A DNA stretch of 64,000 nucleotides from Neodontobutis hainanensis (taxonomy: Eukaryota > Chordata > Actinopteri > Gobiiformes > Odontobutidae). Below are positions 39,440 to 52,249 of the stretch, piece after piece (within the stretch, counting starts at the first letter, position 1; each line of letters starts with the position of its first letter). The translations under genes and the position numbers were made by a program. Below the pieces are notes generated by a model that saw only the letters and a list, made by a program, of their open reading frames with translations, made no database searches and was not told where the DNA came from. The stretch lies in assembly GCA_024349245.1 (NCBI GenBank), contig JALDNG010000901.1:28913-92912 (forward strand), in the 5' to 3' direction.

Positions 39440-40790
39440 CGATGTAAATACAAAGCAGGACTGGTGAGACGTCTGAAAGTATCCTTGATCACTATACTGA
39501 AGCTGTTATATAATATTGAGTAAGAAGGTAAAAAACCTTTTGATAAACACATTAAAAGTTTAAGAGTTTTACCACGGATTGCCACCGATGATCGTGAATC
39601 CATTATGGTAAACTAAAGTAGAGTATGCGCTGTGAAAATTATTTTAAACATTCGATAGACAAGACTTGTTATTGTTTAAACTCATTTCCAAAATATCTGA
39701 TGAAAATATTATTATCTTCCTGACGAGGCCGAAAACGACTATTCCATCGTATGAATATTATAGTCTGCAAATAATTTATAAAAACTGAAATTTATGTTAA
39801 GTCTTGCTATGCTAAATTTTCTCTCACGAAGATGTGTGAAAATCCTCATTTGAGAGCGAACAGGCAAATTATCTTGTATACGCTTTGTTAGAACTCAAAA
39901 AAAAGTTTTATTTTCAAACCAGAAGTTTGCCCGAGAAAAATACTCTAAATAACACTTTTGGTAACCTTCAAGATAGTTCAACCTTAAAATAATGACATAA
40001 ACGTTTTTATTTCTTATTTTTATATTCACTCAAATTTAATTTTAATCTTATCAGAACAGAATCGGGTGATGATTTCAAATATTTGGGAACGAACATAAAA
40101 TCTAGTACAGAATTCTACAAACTGAAATTGTTATTTATGGTAAATAAAAACTCATTTTGGTAAAGATTGTGATTGTATGGGTAAGGCAAGAAATATTAGC
40201 ATTACAAATTCGTAAATTTCATTACAGCGACGGCGAGCGAAGTAATACGAATAAAACGATCACCATAAAATAAATCTTTTCACTTACTCTCCCAATAAAC
40301 ATCTTGATGTTGATAACTTGAATTTTCGAAATAGAAACCATATATTCATCAGAATAAAAACTTTGTTTGGCACGCGGAAAGATACGAGAGAATATTCTTT
40401 TTAAAAACCGTGTTGCTTTTAACAAATTTGTTCAAACCTTATTCTAATTCCTATTTATAGATTTTAAAAAGACACAGGAAGGAAAGCGTGGTTAAAATTG
40501 TAAGATGATAAATTGGTTGAGTGTGATATCATGCATAGAACGAAAGATATTTTTTCTTTCCCATTACCAGGCGGAATCGACGAATATTTATGAGCATGAC
40601 TGTTCGCATCTTACCGCCAATCATTGTTATACTTTCAGCACAGAAACAAACGTACGTACAATTTAAAATACATTGTGGGCTATCAAAATTACCTCATGCG
40701 CTACAAAATTGCAAAATTACAACAATATCGCAGGATAACATATCGTTGTTACTTGAAACACTTTCTGAAACTAGATGGTAATTTTAAATA
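39440..40790. CDS. Scattered coding-like segments, unknown
   Basis: Plus strand near 39449: ATG opens HRCKYKAGLVRRLKVSLI, stop at about 39520, then in the same frame KPFDKHIKSLRVLPRIATDD up to about 39610. A 14-nt GT-AG gap there would prolong the frame. At 40425-40222 the minus strand reads FLKRIFSRIFPRAKQSFYS. At 40590-40781 the plus strand has a 63-codon ATG-initiated frame beginning MSMTVRILPPIIVILS, while the minus strand of the same segment also contains open pieces. Direction and gene number cannot be settled by eye, and none of the segments matches a family I recognise. Confidence 0.2.
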
Positions 40791-40799
40791 AAAATTGTC

Positions 40800-42520
40800 A
40801 ATGTGTACTATTTCCACTGATTAATATTTTTTATAATATTAAATAAATTACTTATAAGTAATTATAAATCATGAGTGCTACTGTAGTTCGAGAGTCTTAC
40901 AAATCTTCATTCTGAACTATAACAAAAAGAAATAAAATTTGGCTGCCAAAAATAATATCTGTTAAATAAATATATATCACCATAAAAGAAGATACGCAAT
41001 TTCACCCAAGTATAATTAGGTGTAACATCATAAAGTAAATTATATTTAACCAAAAAATGTGAGTTTATAAAATGAAAAAATAATTAGTTTCAAATAAAAC
41101 AAAAAGAAATCTCATTTTGATGATCTTTTTTTCCTATATTTAATAAATACGGATGTTTTTGTGAAAAATGTTAATATTCATTCTTTAAAGTTCATTATAA
41201 ATGAGCTGAATAGGAGATATATTGACATTCCATTTAATTTACCACCGCGCATGATTTTTTGTAAAAATTGCTATCATTCTATTGTCACAATACAAAATAT
41301 TATAAAAAACTTAACATTATCATGACTTTTATTAAAAATAATAGTATGTTTAGAAATATTGCGGAATATCTTTAACTTGATGTTAATTATTTCATATTTT
41401 AATATTATTTAGCAGGAATAAACTTAATTCATTTATTTTTCATTTCCAACTTTTTATAAAAAGTTTTTTATTCCAATAACGAGATCTCTCCATGTGACTC
41501 TTGAGTTAAATTATGATTTATCTCAATTTTTTTAATAAAAAAGTAAGAAATATACATTTTCCATTTATGGTGCATTAATTTTTTCTGAACTCTCAAATTC
41601 TCGATAGATGCTTAGAAACCCATCAATAGTTCAGACATGGGTTATTAAACATTTTACCTACTATCTGCCGTGGTCGTTCACAAGGGATACATCGCATAAT
41701 TATATGCAAGTTCCGTGTTGTTTAAGCATAGTTTAACCCTTATTAGTTTTGAATAGTTCTTGCCAGTATATTAAAAGTTAGAAACTACGTTAAGAATAAG
41801 AGTAGTCACAAAAGATTCTGGTGTGAAGTGAGCTTGGTCAAATAATATACATTTTAAACAACGTCTTCCAACAGTTAAGATTTTTTGATAGAATGTAAAC
41901 AACAAACTCCTACTAAGCTTAAAAATCTTTAAAATCTCATAACACGAGAACGATAGTAAAAATAAATAAAATTTAAATAAAATGACAATGTTGAAAGTGT
42001 TTGGTTACTTTTAGTTTTATCAGTTGCTTTCTTGATTTTAAAAATATCGTTTGATTTAAAATATATCATTTAAAGTTCGACATAAAACCTTATTTTCTTC
42101 CAATGTTAAAAAGTTCTCTCTAATAGCGTGAAAATAACCACCTAAAAATTTTCTTGCCACACATCATATGAGGCATCTTCTGTGGTTATCAAAAATTGAA
42201 AAAATACATTAAATACCCTACAAATCTAGAATGATCATAAAACAACTGATTTGCAGGTGGTGACATTCTGAAAGATATGAAGGCATTAACTGAGGAAAAC
42301 TAGTTGTAATTTAATTGACCATAATGGAAAAATAAGTTTTTGTTTATAAAGATTTTATTTGTGACTTAAAAAGGCGAAAAGCTTTACCGGGGAACAGTGC
42401 ATATTAAAGAAAGAAATCTCGGATTTTAGCTCAAAAACTTAAAAGGCCAATTCGAAAATCAGTTATAGAAGTATTTTGAAAATTAAATCAAAACCAAATT
42501 TAATATAAAATTCCATAAAA
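40800..42520. other. Spacer downstream of RPL35A, nothing recognised
   Basis: A+T-rich, no supported coding sequence. A CCGCGCATGAT motif at about 41247-41257 resembles the GC-rich element found at gene starts, but no gene could be traced from it. Confidence 0.45.
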
Positions 42521-42524
42521 TGAA

Positions 42525-42920
42525 TTATACACAACTCGGATAAAGATACTAGGTAAATTAAATATAATACCACTCTCATGGTCTGCCGATTGCTTTATGT
42601 GGAAGATTCTTTGGGAACTTAGCTCTGACTGCACCAGTGTTTCCGTGCAAAGCTATAATCTTCCCGATTATGGTTCTGTATTTGGGCCTCTTCTTCGTAT
42701 CGGGTTTTGATTCGCCTTTCGAATACCACCTTTGTAATGGTACACGACCCGCTTTCCAATGTACCATTTGGCATCAGCACGTTTGTGAACGCCTTCGATC
42801 TTTACGAGTGACTGCTGCTCGTGTTGGACGCTCTTTCCTCTTCTGTACCCAGAAAAGACGGCCCTGGAATATAATCTAAATAGTTAAAAAACTCTACCGT
42901 GTAGGCTTATTCACTGCCAT
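42525..42920 (-). CDS. RPL35A: 60S ribosomal protein eL33 (RPL35A)
   Basis: Structural protein of the large ribosomal subunit. Exons (minus): 42920-42898, 42863-42730, 42715-42571, 42548-42525. The product is about 108 residues; the family is about 110. Family landmarks: RAVFSGYRRGK near the N-terminus, SLVKIEGV, YIGKRVVYHYKG, IIGKIIALHGNTGAVRAKF, NLPHKAIG and the terminal LYPS before TAA. Intron 1 (34 nt) and intron 3 (22 nt) are GT-AG and restore the reading exactly. A 14-nt GT-AG gap (42729-42716) is needed between YHYK and GESKPDTKKRP to keep family length; it is either a record-short intron or an assembly indel. One base also appears to be missing at the CCATGAGAG stretch near 42580 (IGRP to MRV). 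The start ATG lies 12 nt from a TGCGCGTGCTC motif. Either near-intact with sequence errors or recently damaged; the introns argue against a retrocopy. Confidence 0.92.
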
Positions 42921-42932
42921 AATTAATACTGA

Positions 42933-42960
42933 TGCGCGTGCTCGTGTATTTATTACACGA
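42933..42960. promoter_or_regulatory. GC-rich motif and hairpin upstream of RPL35A
   Basis: TGCGCGTGCTC (42933-42943) begins 12 nt from the RPL35A start codon; in gene sense it reads GAGCACGCGCA. Partly overlapping it, TCGTGTA (42942-42948) and TACACGA (42954-42960) form a perfect 7-bp stem with a 5-nt loop. The same 11-mer, inverted relative to the gene, lies 3 nt from the RPF2 start. It resembles NRF1-type half sites (GCGCATGC). A promoter role is inferred from recurrence and position. Confidence 0.55.
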
Positions 42961-42969
42961 CGAAATCGT

Positions 42970-45165
42970 GCGTTAAAACCCTATATTTATGATTTTATTG
43001 AACTAAAATATAATGAATATTTGTTCGTGAATCATCATGGGTTTCAAATTTTTTGTTTGAATAGGAATTCGTCAAGGATACAAAATTTTATGTTCATGAA
43101 TATTTTAGAATTTAGTATTTTAGACAAAATGATTTTTATAATAGCTTTTAAATACAATATATATCTTAAATTAATCTTCATGTTTTTTTTCATATGATAA
43201 TTTCCTCATAAATTAACCCACTTCTGAATGTTTCATGAACGATAGTTTTGAATGTTTGTTTGGTAGTACTAAAAAAGTATCAGAATCCGTCGAAATAGTG
43301 CATAACTTTTAAATTTGCATCTCAATCTATTGCTGGTTAAAATTATTGAATATTATTTGATCTTTATTATTTGTTAAATCCATTTTGCGATGTATAAAAG
43401 AAATATTTGACATGCTTTTTACTTATGAATGTGACATTAATTAAAATATTCAGAAAAAATGCTATCCTTGCAATTAATTGAAAGGAAACATACATAACTT
43501 AGAATCAAACGCTTCAATCGATAAATTACTGTGGTTTGATAAAATTTTCAAATTACTGTTTGATTAATCTTTATAACTGGTCAAATAATTAAGAAAATCA
43601 AAAATAATATATTCTTAATTCTTCGATGAATCTTTTGCAAGGTAAAATGTGGCTAAAATACATAGCATGCGCATTAAAATATGAAATTTGATGTTTTAAT
43701 GATTTCTTAATTTTTTCAACGATAACTCTTTTTTATGCATTTACTTCAGATTTGATGGATGATTTAAAAATTTAGTTTAATCCAAGGAACAAAATAAATT
43801 TACACAAAATGCAATATTCTGATCTCAAATATTATTTATATTGCAGTTATGAAAGACAAAAATCTTTGAAAAACTTGGTTATACAAATTTAACCACACAT
43901 AATTAAGAATATTTTGTTGAACAAGAAATTGACATGGTTAGGTGTTTATGACTCGGTGATATTGAAATTCGATGATTTTCGGTTCGAAAAAAATATTAAC
44001 CTAACCACCAACTCGTTACTACAAACTTTAATGTTACATGATATGAGTAAATCATTAAATTAAGCCCTTGAGATTTTGTAATTTTAAAAGATAGTTAAAA
44101 TACATCAACTTAAAAGTCAAATATTTGATTCGGGAATCCTGTGAGTTAATATGTGAAATTTCTTTGCTCCAGCTGTCAGAAAATAAGGTCTTATTCATGT
44201 TCTAGAACATAACTCTTTAAAAGATATCCAGAATTTAGAAATTCATCACATTAAAAACATACCTCAAATATACTATATTTAACTTCAATTTTTATAACTT
44301 TTGTTGATTTAAAAAACCCCCATAATTGAAAAATTTTAATTACGTCTGTCCTCTTATTAATTAAACACTAGTTAAAACATTAGAAACCTAGCTACGAAAA
44401 TTAACTGGTGTTAACTCACTTATATGTTATTGTATTTGTTTGTTCCTGGTCAAATGCCTTTTGTCATGTTTTGGTCATGACATTCCGTCAGAATCATCAC
44501 ATTTAAAAGTTGCGCATGCTCAAGTTTTAGCATAAATCGAGTTATGCGATCCCCAACCTTTCTTGTGCAAATCACAATAATAGTCACGTATTAACTATTT
44601 TACCATCTGATATCTATCAAATCAAATCAATTTCCTTTTTGTATTGATAATTTTCATTCCAATATTAATATATTATAGTAAAATTCCAACAGTTTAATAA
44701 TGATATAGGACAGTTACTCTGTCAATTGAACGACTTTTTGTATTTATACGTATTCTTGACTTTTTATACAATTTATACTTGTCCTTAAAGTTAAAAGGAT
44801 AAAAATTTTGGAAAAATGAATTTATAAGATCGATAAAATTCAAGCCGTTCTCGGCCATTCACGGAATATTTCTGAATGGAATATCTTTTCGCTACTCTGT
44901 GTTTTTTGAAACAAAAAAACATAAGAAAATATTCATTTAATATATTTAAATAGTTTTGATTGCTAAATAAAGAATTTCAGAGTGCGCGTATTTCGCACGT
45001 TAAATAAATACACTTAATTTTAAACGCTTTATATATAATATTCTATGACGCAGCTGCAGGTATAACATGTTCTAGAAAATTCTATTAAAGTCTTACTTGA
45101 GATTCTTCCAATTTCAAAGAGGCTAGGTAAGTATTCCTTGACATTTCCAGAGTTTTAAATTGAAT
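42970..45165. other. Intergenic stretch with one isolated GC-rich motif
   Basis: A+T-rich. TGCGCATGCTC occurs at 44511-44521, the same consensus as at the RPL35A and RPF2 starts. Short ATG frames flank it on both sides (MRSPTFL on plus, ILTECHDQNMTKG on minus), but neither could be extended into a gene. Confidence 0.4.
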
Positions 45166-45170
45166 TAATT

Positions 45171-45828
45171 ATGACCATATTATATCAGGTAAAGCATATG
45201 CTTTTTCCCCCTTATCAATGGACTGCTCGTCTCATCTTATTTCCAAACTTTCAAATTTACAAATTTGTTGATTCGTTTATGGATCCCATAATATTACAGA
45301 ATCGGGGTAGTTTAATCAATCAGATAGATTTCAGACCTATAACGTCGTTTCCAAAGTTTATGGAGTCTGAATTTATAAATTTTTTCATAACTGGTTTCTC
45401 AAGAACATTAAAGTTCATAATTTTAACAACTGATCTTTTACAAATCTCTAACGATCTGATTTTCAGTATTCTTTAAATCTATTCGTTTTAAATTTTGCTA
45501 ATATTGGATCTATTTTTATGCTCAAGCCAAGAGGTGATATACTTCAAATAGTCGATTTAGATTCAGTGCTTCATGGTATTTTTGTTTCATTCTATAATAG
45601 CGTCGTTTTAGTTAAAGTTCGTTTTATTGCTTGAAATTTCCTACCAATTAAATCATTTCTTTTGAAGATCATAGCCCACAAATTTTGTTGTCTTAACATC
45701 CAAATCAAGGCAAAAATTTTAAATAAACAGATCTTATCATGACTTTGATCAAAGTGGAGCGTTAAAGGAACGCCTACACAAGCTATCAGCTGTACGACTT
45801 TAAATACAGAATTTTTTATATTCACCAT
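45171..45828. CDS. Conflicting coding-like frames, unknown
   Basis: The plus strand at 45171-45476 is open for 101 codons (contains FMDPIILQNRGSLINQIDF), and the minus strand at 45828-45592 is open for 78 codons (contains LIACVGVPLTLHFDQSHD). Both lengths are at the edge of chance for DNA this A+T-rich. Neither has a recognisable domain or a splice-supported extension. Confidence 0.18.
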
Positions 45829-46069
45829 ATATTTAAACCTTTTCGTAAATCGAATAGCCAGTTATTGTATGAAATATTTTTATCTTCTTAATACAGAAAG
45901 ATGTGTTTTGAAATTAATACTTTACGCATGGAACAGCAAGATAAATTTGATAATTAAAAGCTCATGTTGAGATATAAACTTGAGAAATTTACGATGAATT
46001 CCAACTGAAAACACCAAACCATTGTTATTTTCAAGATTCCCTCCATATAAATAAATGACATACTTTCCT

Positions 46070-46255
46070 CTACGAACAGTGACGACCCAATAGGTGTACG
46101 TTCTCCGATGACTGCCACGTTTCACGACAACCTATCCATCCTAATGGATTATAATGTTTTTCACTCCGTATTTCTAGTGTAGTTCCTCGCAAAGAAAAGA
46201 CGACATTAATTTGCGTCGCCCATAAAAAGAAGCTGTAAAATATATATTTTGGCAT
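46070..46255 (-). CDS. Possible first exon of a secreted protein, unknown
   Basis: ATG at 46255 opens a 61-codon frame whose first ~21 residues (MPKYIFYSFFLWATQINVVF, then S) look like a cleavable signal peptide. A hydrophilic stretch follows (RSEKHYNPLGWIGCRETWQS) with two cysteines. A partly overlapping minus-strand frame (46125-45922, VVTVRRGKYVIYLYGG) stays open beyond its stop and could be the continuation after a short intron, but I could not define one unambiguous GT-AG junction. The family is unrecognised. Confidence 0.25.
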   Translation of the reverse strand: MPKYIFYSFFLWATQINVVFSLRGTTLEIRSEKHYNPLGWIGCRETWQSSENVHLLGRHCS

Positions 46256-46858
46256 TCTCGTCTTGAATTTTGTTAAAATCTTGATCGCTTCATTAATAAG
46301 CGTGAGTTAAACTTAGTAAACTGAGACTGCGCGGATATGAATTAATGTCTTTATTATTAATTTTAAAGCTATATTTTACAAAATTTGAGGATTGATGCAG
46401 TTTAAAAAAAAGTATTTTAACGTGAAAATTAAAAAAGAATCGACTGTTATATAGCTTTCCGCCATCTTCTATCTCTGTTAATTTTACCATAAATGTTAAA
46501 ATTCCATGTCCTGGGTTTTTTATCAGTTTTCAATCATTTATCATCTGCGATCAGTGTTAAATGTTTTATTTTTAAATGAATTGCTTTTTAAATTAGTTAT
46601 TCAAATCCAAATTTTCGTTCAGTTCGCCCGATAGAAAAGAGTGTTTTTAAGTTTTCTCAAATAAATTTGTATATAAACTGTGTCGATGTTTGTATTTTTG
46701 TTTTTTATGATCCTTGTGTTTTCATGCACTTATGGTGTTCATAACGACTCAAAGTATTCTAAAAATATAATTAAATGTGAGAATATAAAGTATCACCCAC
46801 ATTTAAGACATCTATTATATGTGTTTGCGATTGATTAAAGTATCAACAAAAACGTCGC

Positions 46859-47346
46859 GTGCAAATATATTTAAACATAGGGAGCATTATTTTCTTTGGT
46901 TTTTCATCTAGCGATATAAATATGATGATATTGTTATCCTTTACTAATACTTGTCAAATTAATAAACTTAGTTGTGGCGCTTATAAAACTTCATGGTATG
47001 GTTACTTTGTGGAAATGTTATTTGGTTCTTGCAAACGATTAAACGAGAAGTCATCTCTTTCTGACCTTTATGACATAATCTGTAGCCATCCATTACTTTT
47101 CACGGCTAAAGAGAGTAAAAATAAAAAAGCGACAATCAATACCTTACCCCCAATAACGCGTTCATTAACCTTTGCATGGATTCCACCATCCTCACGGTAC
47201 ATAAAAACAAATCAAAATGAATAACATATTCATTAAATAGTCTCACCTATGTTTGTTTATGAATTACCCTTACGGAGGCGTTGGCTAAAAATTAGTTGCT
47301 AGTTTAATTATAAATATAGATATGAGACATTAATATGCGCATGCTC
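46859..47346. CDS. Coding-like locus next to a GC-rich promoter-type motif, strand unresolved
   Basis: The plus strand is open for 121 codons (46859-47224), longer than expected by chance, though it may be a shadow. On the minus strand three protein-like frames occur: MYREDGGIHAKVNERVIG starting near 47202, LFNEYVIHFDLFLCTVRM just downstream of a 27-nt GT-AG gap, and LCHKGQKEMTSRLIVCKNQ near 47080-47020. TGCGCATGCTC at 47336-47346 lies upstream of the minus-strand set. That matches the arrangement at RPL35A and RPF2 and favours the minus strand. A single continuous product could not be assembled. The family is unrecognised. Confidence 0.3.
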
Positions 47347-47349
47347 CGA

Positions 47350-50300
47350 AAATTATCTTTATTAACAATGTTCCCGGATCAGAAAAAATCGCCTTTTCTA
47401 CATCCGAAAAAATTATATTAACTAAAATTTTATTGCTTGTTTTATTTTTTTGAGATATACGCAATACATTTTCCTCAAAATATACAATAACCTACAGGCT
47501 ATCCACTTCATATGACAGAATGTTTAATTTATTATTTTTTAAAAGAAAAGATTCCGCTTCTATGATGAAATATTTAAAAAATTTAATAGAAACAATAATT
47601 GAGCTTTTCTAAATTGAGCGGTTAAATACAGAGAAAGATACAATGAATTTAATCGCCATTCAACATCCAACTTAGACCTTACTTCTAATAGTTATTATAA
47701 ATATTAGATTTTTCTATATTTTACATTATCATGTCATAACGTTTAATATTTTAACTTTCGAACAATTATTTACTTTTCAATATAACCAGAATTAGATAAA
47801 TGTATTTTACACTCACATTTAGTTTAGTTCTTTTTTAGTTAATTTTACTTGGCATATATTTTAAAAAACAGAGACATAATTTATCCATAACGAGTAAGTT
47901 GTTGAGGTGAAGAAATTTTTAACGTTGAATGGCATGCGTAGATAATTTTGCTTCGGTATCAAATGCATCCAGTAATATCGTTTAAAATTCAACGTTACGA
48001 TATTAAATATACCAACGTACATATCATTGCATAACATTCACAATAATCTATCCACTTCATTGTTCCTTGTAAATTAAAGATAACTCGATCAATAATTTAG
48101 GTTTTGGTTTTTTGGTAGAAGAAAATGATATGCTTATGGTGTATAATTGCCTCCAATCATATTACAAAGTGTTTTCCCGATTTTCTGAACCAAAGTAGTG
48201 TTGATGATTGCCGAACTCTTATTATTAAACGTATCTTTTCTGCGTTTCGTGGTAAAGATTTTATTTGGTAGCAGATTCTGGCATAACTGTTTATATCCTA
48301 CAAGGATGTGTCAGTCATGTCCATTCATTCGATATAATCGATAACTTTATATTTTGGCTTTCTGCTATTATTCTTGCGCATTCGAAAAGATTTTAGACAA
48401 GAGACGAAAATAGTAATTTTTCATGAATATTTGATGCAACTGAAAATCATTTGATTTATCTTCATAAATCAGATTGATGTGTTTTTTCAAGATTTTCATT
48501 CATTCGTGTTTTCGAAACAACGAGATACTCTGACATTTTAATTGAAAAACAGGTATAATTTTAATTTTTTAACTGCTAATCATTTAAAATGGCGTAACTC
48601 TTGGCATAAATGTTTAAAGCCACTTCTACTCGCATGCCCTTCGTCTTGGGTTTATCATAAAATTTAAAGGTTCATTTAAGATAAAATACCTTGTGCAAAG
48701 GATGAAAATATATGTAAGGTTAAAACTAGTGTTTTCTAGGATGGTAAAATATTTTAATTGGAAATTCGGTTACTCATGGATTTTGAGAAAATAATGCAAG
48801 AGCGCGCGAGTGAACGTGCGATAAATCTAAGAGATAATTCTCCTCTTTCCTAAATACCCACCGTTCGCGTGATGTCTGACAAAAAAAAGGAAATATTCAA
48901 GTTTAAAGAGAGACGTGTGTTCTTAAATTGTATAGTTGTTGACTAAAACCCACACAAAAATGCTGAAAGTAAAATGTTGAGTATTTTGAAGAACTCAGGT
49001 TTCTCAGCGCGCATGACCGGGAAATTATGGTAATTGTTGTGATATCTCCGCCACCGGGTTGTCCAATCATTTTCAACAAGATAACCTGACTATGTACAAC
49101 TGGCCACTAGTGGTATTCCTAGAGCATGACAAGGAACCGATTGAGAGTAGAATGATCTCATTTATATATTGCTAAGGGATTTAATGTTTTCTGTTTTTTT
49201 AAATGAGAAAATACTATCGTTCTAAACGACGCATACCTTAGGATATCACATTTAAGCTAGGTGAGTTTGTGACGACGGCGAATGGTATAGATGGGTAATA
49301 AGCTCGATCGAGGTTTAAAAGCGAAATTTGCATGCAGAAAAAATCTGACTTTTTCAACACGTATGTGTATGATATCTTTTTTGAGTATGGAGCTTGCTCT
49401 ATTGACGTCTTTCCATTGCGTTCAGGCTAGGCTGAACTCCTAATTAAACTTTTTGAATGTTTAAATCATGTTACTTTTGACCATCCTACGGCCAAAGCTC
49501 ATTTAAGGTTATATATATTTTTTTAATTAAGTAAAAATATTTTATTGAATAGGTTACAAAGGTGTTATTCGTTGCATAGAATGATTTCGTGCAGCCCTTT
49601 TTATAATCTTAACAGTCCCGACGGCCTTTTTATTTCATCTCTTCACAATATCAACTCGAAAGAAAAAATTGCATCCTATGAAATTTGAGCAAAGGAAGAT
49701 GTTCGTTTTTATTCGGTTTGCGGAAGAGTCAGTTTTATAAAAAAACCGTGTTTCAGGAGCATTCTTTAAAGTTTAGTTGTGATATTTGAGTGCGTGATTT
49801 AAATTTAAATTAATTTTATGAGTTTAACTTTCAATATTACTTTCATAATTTTTCCACTTTGAAGGTGTTCTTGGAATGAAGTTTTATTTAACTCTTCTTT
49901 TTATTTTATGATCATGATTTAAATTCTTAATCAAATAAAAAAACCCAAACATTTTCATGTCGTTATATTTTAAACTCCATTCTCAATATATTCTCAGATT
50001 ATTTTTTTCCTGTCATTAACAACTGTTGTTACTTCTATGGTGCATGTTAACAGGTCGCAAATTCCTTTTAATCTTATTTTAAATATTACCATAGGGTATA
50101 ATGTGTTCTCGGATCTATTCGTTGATATCAAATTTATGGCGAAACTATAATCACAAAGTTCATATCTCCATTCGTAACACCAAAATCATAAATTAACATT
50201 TAAATGGTTTGATATGTCTGTAAATAAGTTATTCTTCTTGGGATATTGTTTTAAAGGAGATGAAATAAAATAAAGTTAATAATATGGCGCGTGTCTTTTT

Positions 50301-50735
50301 AACTCGTATCGTTCGAGTATTTAAACTGATTTAACAATAAATCATTCATCTCTCCCACATACTATAAAGATGAAAGATCTTCTTATCTTCGTGAATGTTT
50401 GATTTATAGGATAGTCGATGATCTGTCTCATTTTGGTTGAATTAATCCACAGTAGGATTTTCGGTCTTTACTTTTAAATTATTCTATTTTGTGCACCCAT
50501 ACATAGAATAACACAGTATTTTCTTATTTGATAACTCTCAGATTTTCACTAGATAAGAAGACATATCGTTTAATTTATGCGTTAAATTTTGTTGCAGACA
50601 CATAAAGTCGAAAGTCCTAATGAAGCACTAGATTCAGGGAGTCAACATTTTCGAAATTTAATAATTTTGAAAGGAAAATCTATTTGTTTATTAGTCAAGT
50701 AAAATCTATATTTATTCTGAACTTTCACGATTTAA
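47350..50735. other. Intergenic stretch with uninterpreted GC-richer islands
   Basis: No gene supported. GC-richer islands at 48785-48900 and 49000-49150 contain AGCGCGCATGACC (about 49003) and short protein-like minus-strand reads such as ENDWTTRWRRYHNN, interrupted by stops. They may be decayed coding or transposon sequence. Confidence 0.4.
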
Positions 50736-50739
50736 CGTT

Positions 50740-52240
50740 TCTTACATTTTAGGGTAGTATGTGCAAAACGTAGAAACTGCTATGCGCAAAAGCAGAACAT
50801 GAAATAAAACGAAAATTTTCTCCACAATAACTTTTAACCGTGGAAAAATTCAAATGGAAAGATATTAGGCATGAAACCCATTAAAAATTTTTTTATAAAT
50901 TAACATGTTCGAATATAAAAATACCCGGAATTTGTGCGCGAAAATTTTTCATGTGGAAAGAATAAGACGACCAACAGAAAAAGTTTTTTGTATGTAAAAA
51001 ATGGAAAAATAGGGTTTCTCTGATCGCTTTGTCGCTTGAGGCGATTAAGTTATTTTAACAAGAAAAAACACAAGTATGAAACAAAAGTTGTGTATCCGCT
51101 GATAATTCGACATAACACCAAGTGATTATGCACGGAATTTTGTTTGGGAAATGTAACAGAAACTGGAAATATATCCAAATCAGATATACATGAAACTAAT
51201 GAGAAGTTAGCTGAATATCTTGAGTATCATACCTTCCAAATTCCGAAAAAACAAACTGCGTCCACAAAATTTCGAGAAAATAGAGGAGCGAGTCATTTAA
51301 ATTAAATACATGCCGTAACTATGTAACCTTTGAGATCAATAGATGGATCATCGTTTCTTAGAAAGCAATATGTTGATCAATATACGTTGGGAATTTCATA
51401 TAATACCTATTTTGGATAAAAACGAATAGTTATTTCCACTAAGATTTAATACGCAAAATTCATTTATTGCACTTTCAAGTGTGCACCTTCCCTATTTTCT
51501 CATTGTGGTTGTTATGGTATACGACCATGCAACCTAATTGTACAGAACATGTATTTTTTCTCTATTGACTGGAAAAAAACGAGTATATATATTTGTCAGT
51601 GCTCCATGATACCATAATTATGCTTGAATATAGCTGGATGCCTAGAGCCATCACAGTAGAGCTCGAAGTGGCTCTAATCAATGCCGTGAAACATTTATTT
51701 CCAGAAAGAAAATTATATGGACGCTACTTCCATTTCATGCTATCAATACAAAAATATTGAAAAACCTCAAAGCATCTGATTCAAGTATTCCAAAAATTCC
51801 CGACAGAATTGAAGTATTAAAAATTACTGTGCTTCGAAAAATCCCTCTAGCGATCGATTTCATTCAGTTAAATCTTGAATTCAACTAAAATATCAACAAA
51901 TTTTGGACATGCTTCGATAAAACATGGCTAAGAAAGATCGATCCTAAGATGTGGAGTATTTATTCAGCTTCAGACAGAGACTTTGTAAATTGAACCAATG
52001 ATGCCCTTGAAAGGTTTAATAGAAGAATAAGAGAAACTTTTCGAATCCGCATCCCAGTTTAGAATCATTTTATTGAGTAAATAAAAAGTGAAGTAACTTT
52101 GAAAATCACGCAAGCCAAATCAGTCAAAATTCGACAGTACGGTACAAAACGAGCAAAGATTGGTAAAATCCTGATTTATCAGAATTTTATAAATTCGAAA
52201 AACAACAAAATTCAAAAAATTGAAAATATTTTTTCGCGCA
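50740..52240 (+). mobile_element. MULE-type (FLYWCH-associated) transposase relic, copy B
   Basis: Second copy of the element at 32440-33940, same strand. It preserves different family blocks: IPKKQTA...FRENRG around 51240, LEVALINAVKHLFPERKLYG followed by RYFHF near 51660-51740 (the MULE core motif between the second and third acidic residues), and FVN, stop, TNDALERFNRRIRE near 51985-52035 (the C-terminal TN..LERFNRR motif). Many stops and frame changes make it non-functional, and it is more decayed in the N-terminal half than copy A. No terminal inverted repeats or target-site duplication could be identified by eye. Confidence 0.8.
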
Positions 52241-52249
52241 TTTACGCTT

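Noticed and set aside
42576..42767. Treating the RPL35A match as an intronless processed pseudogene with frameshifts
   Set aside because: An upstream ATG exon, a 34-nt GT-AG intron and a 22-nt GT-AG intron before the terminal LYPS restore the family sequence. A retrocopy would lack introns.
42637..42879. Plus-strand 80-codon frame over RPL35A
   Set aside because: It is the antisense shadow of RPL35A exons 2-3; its product has no independent support.
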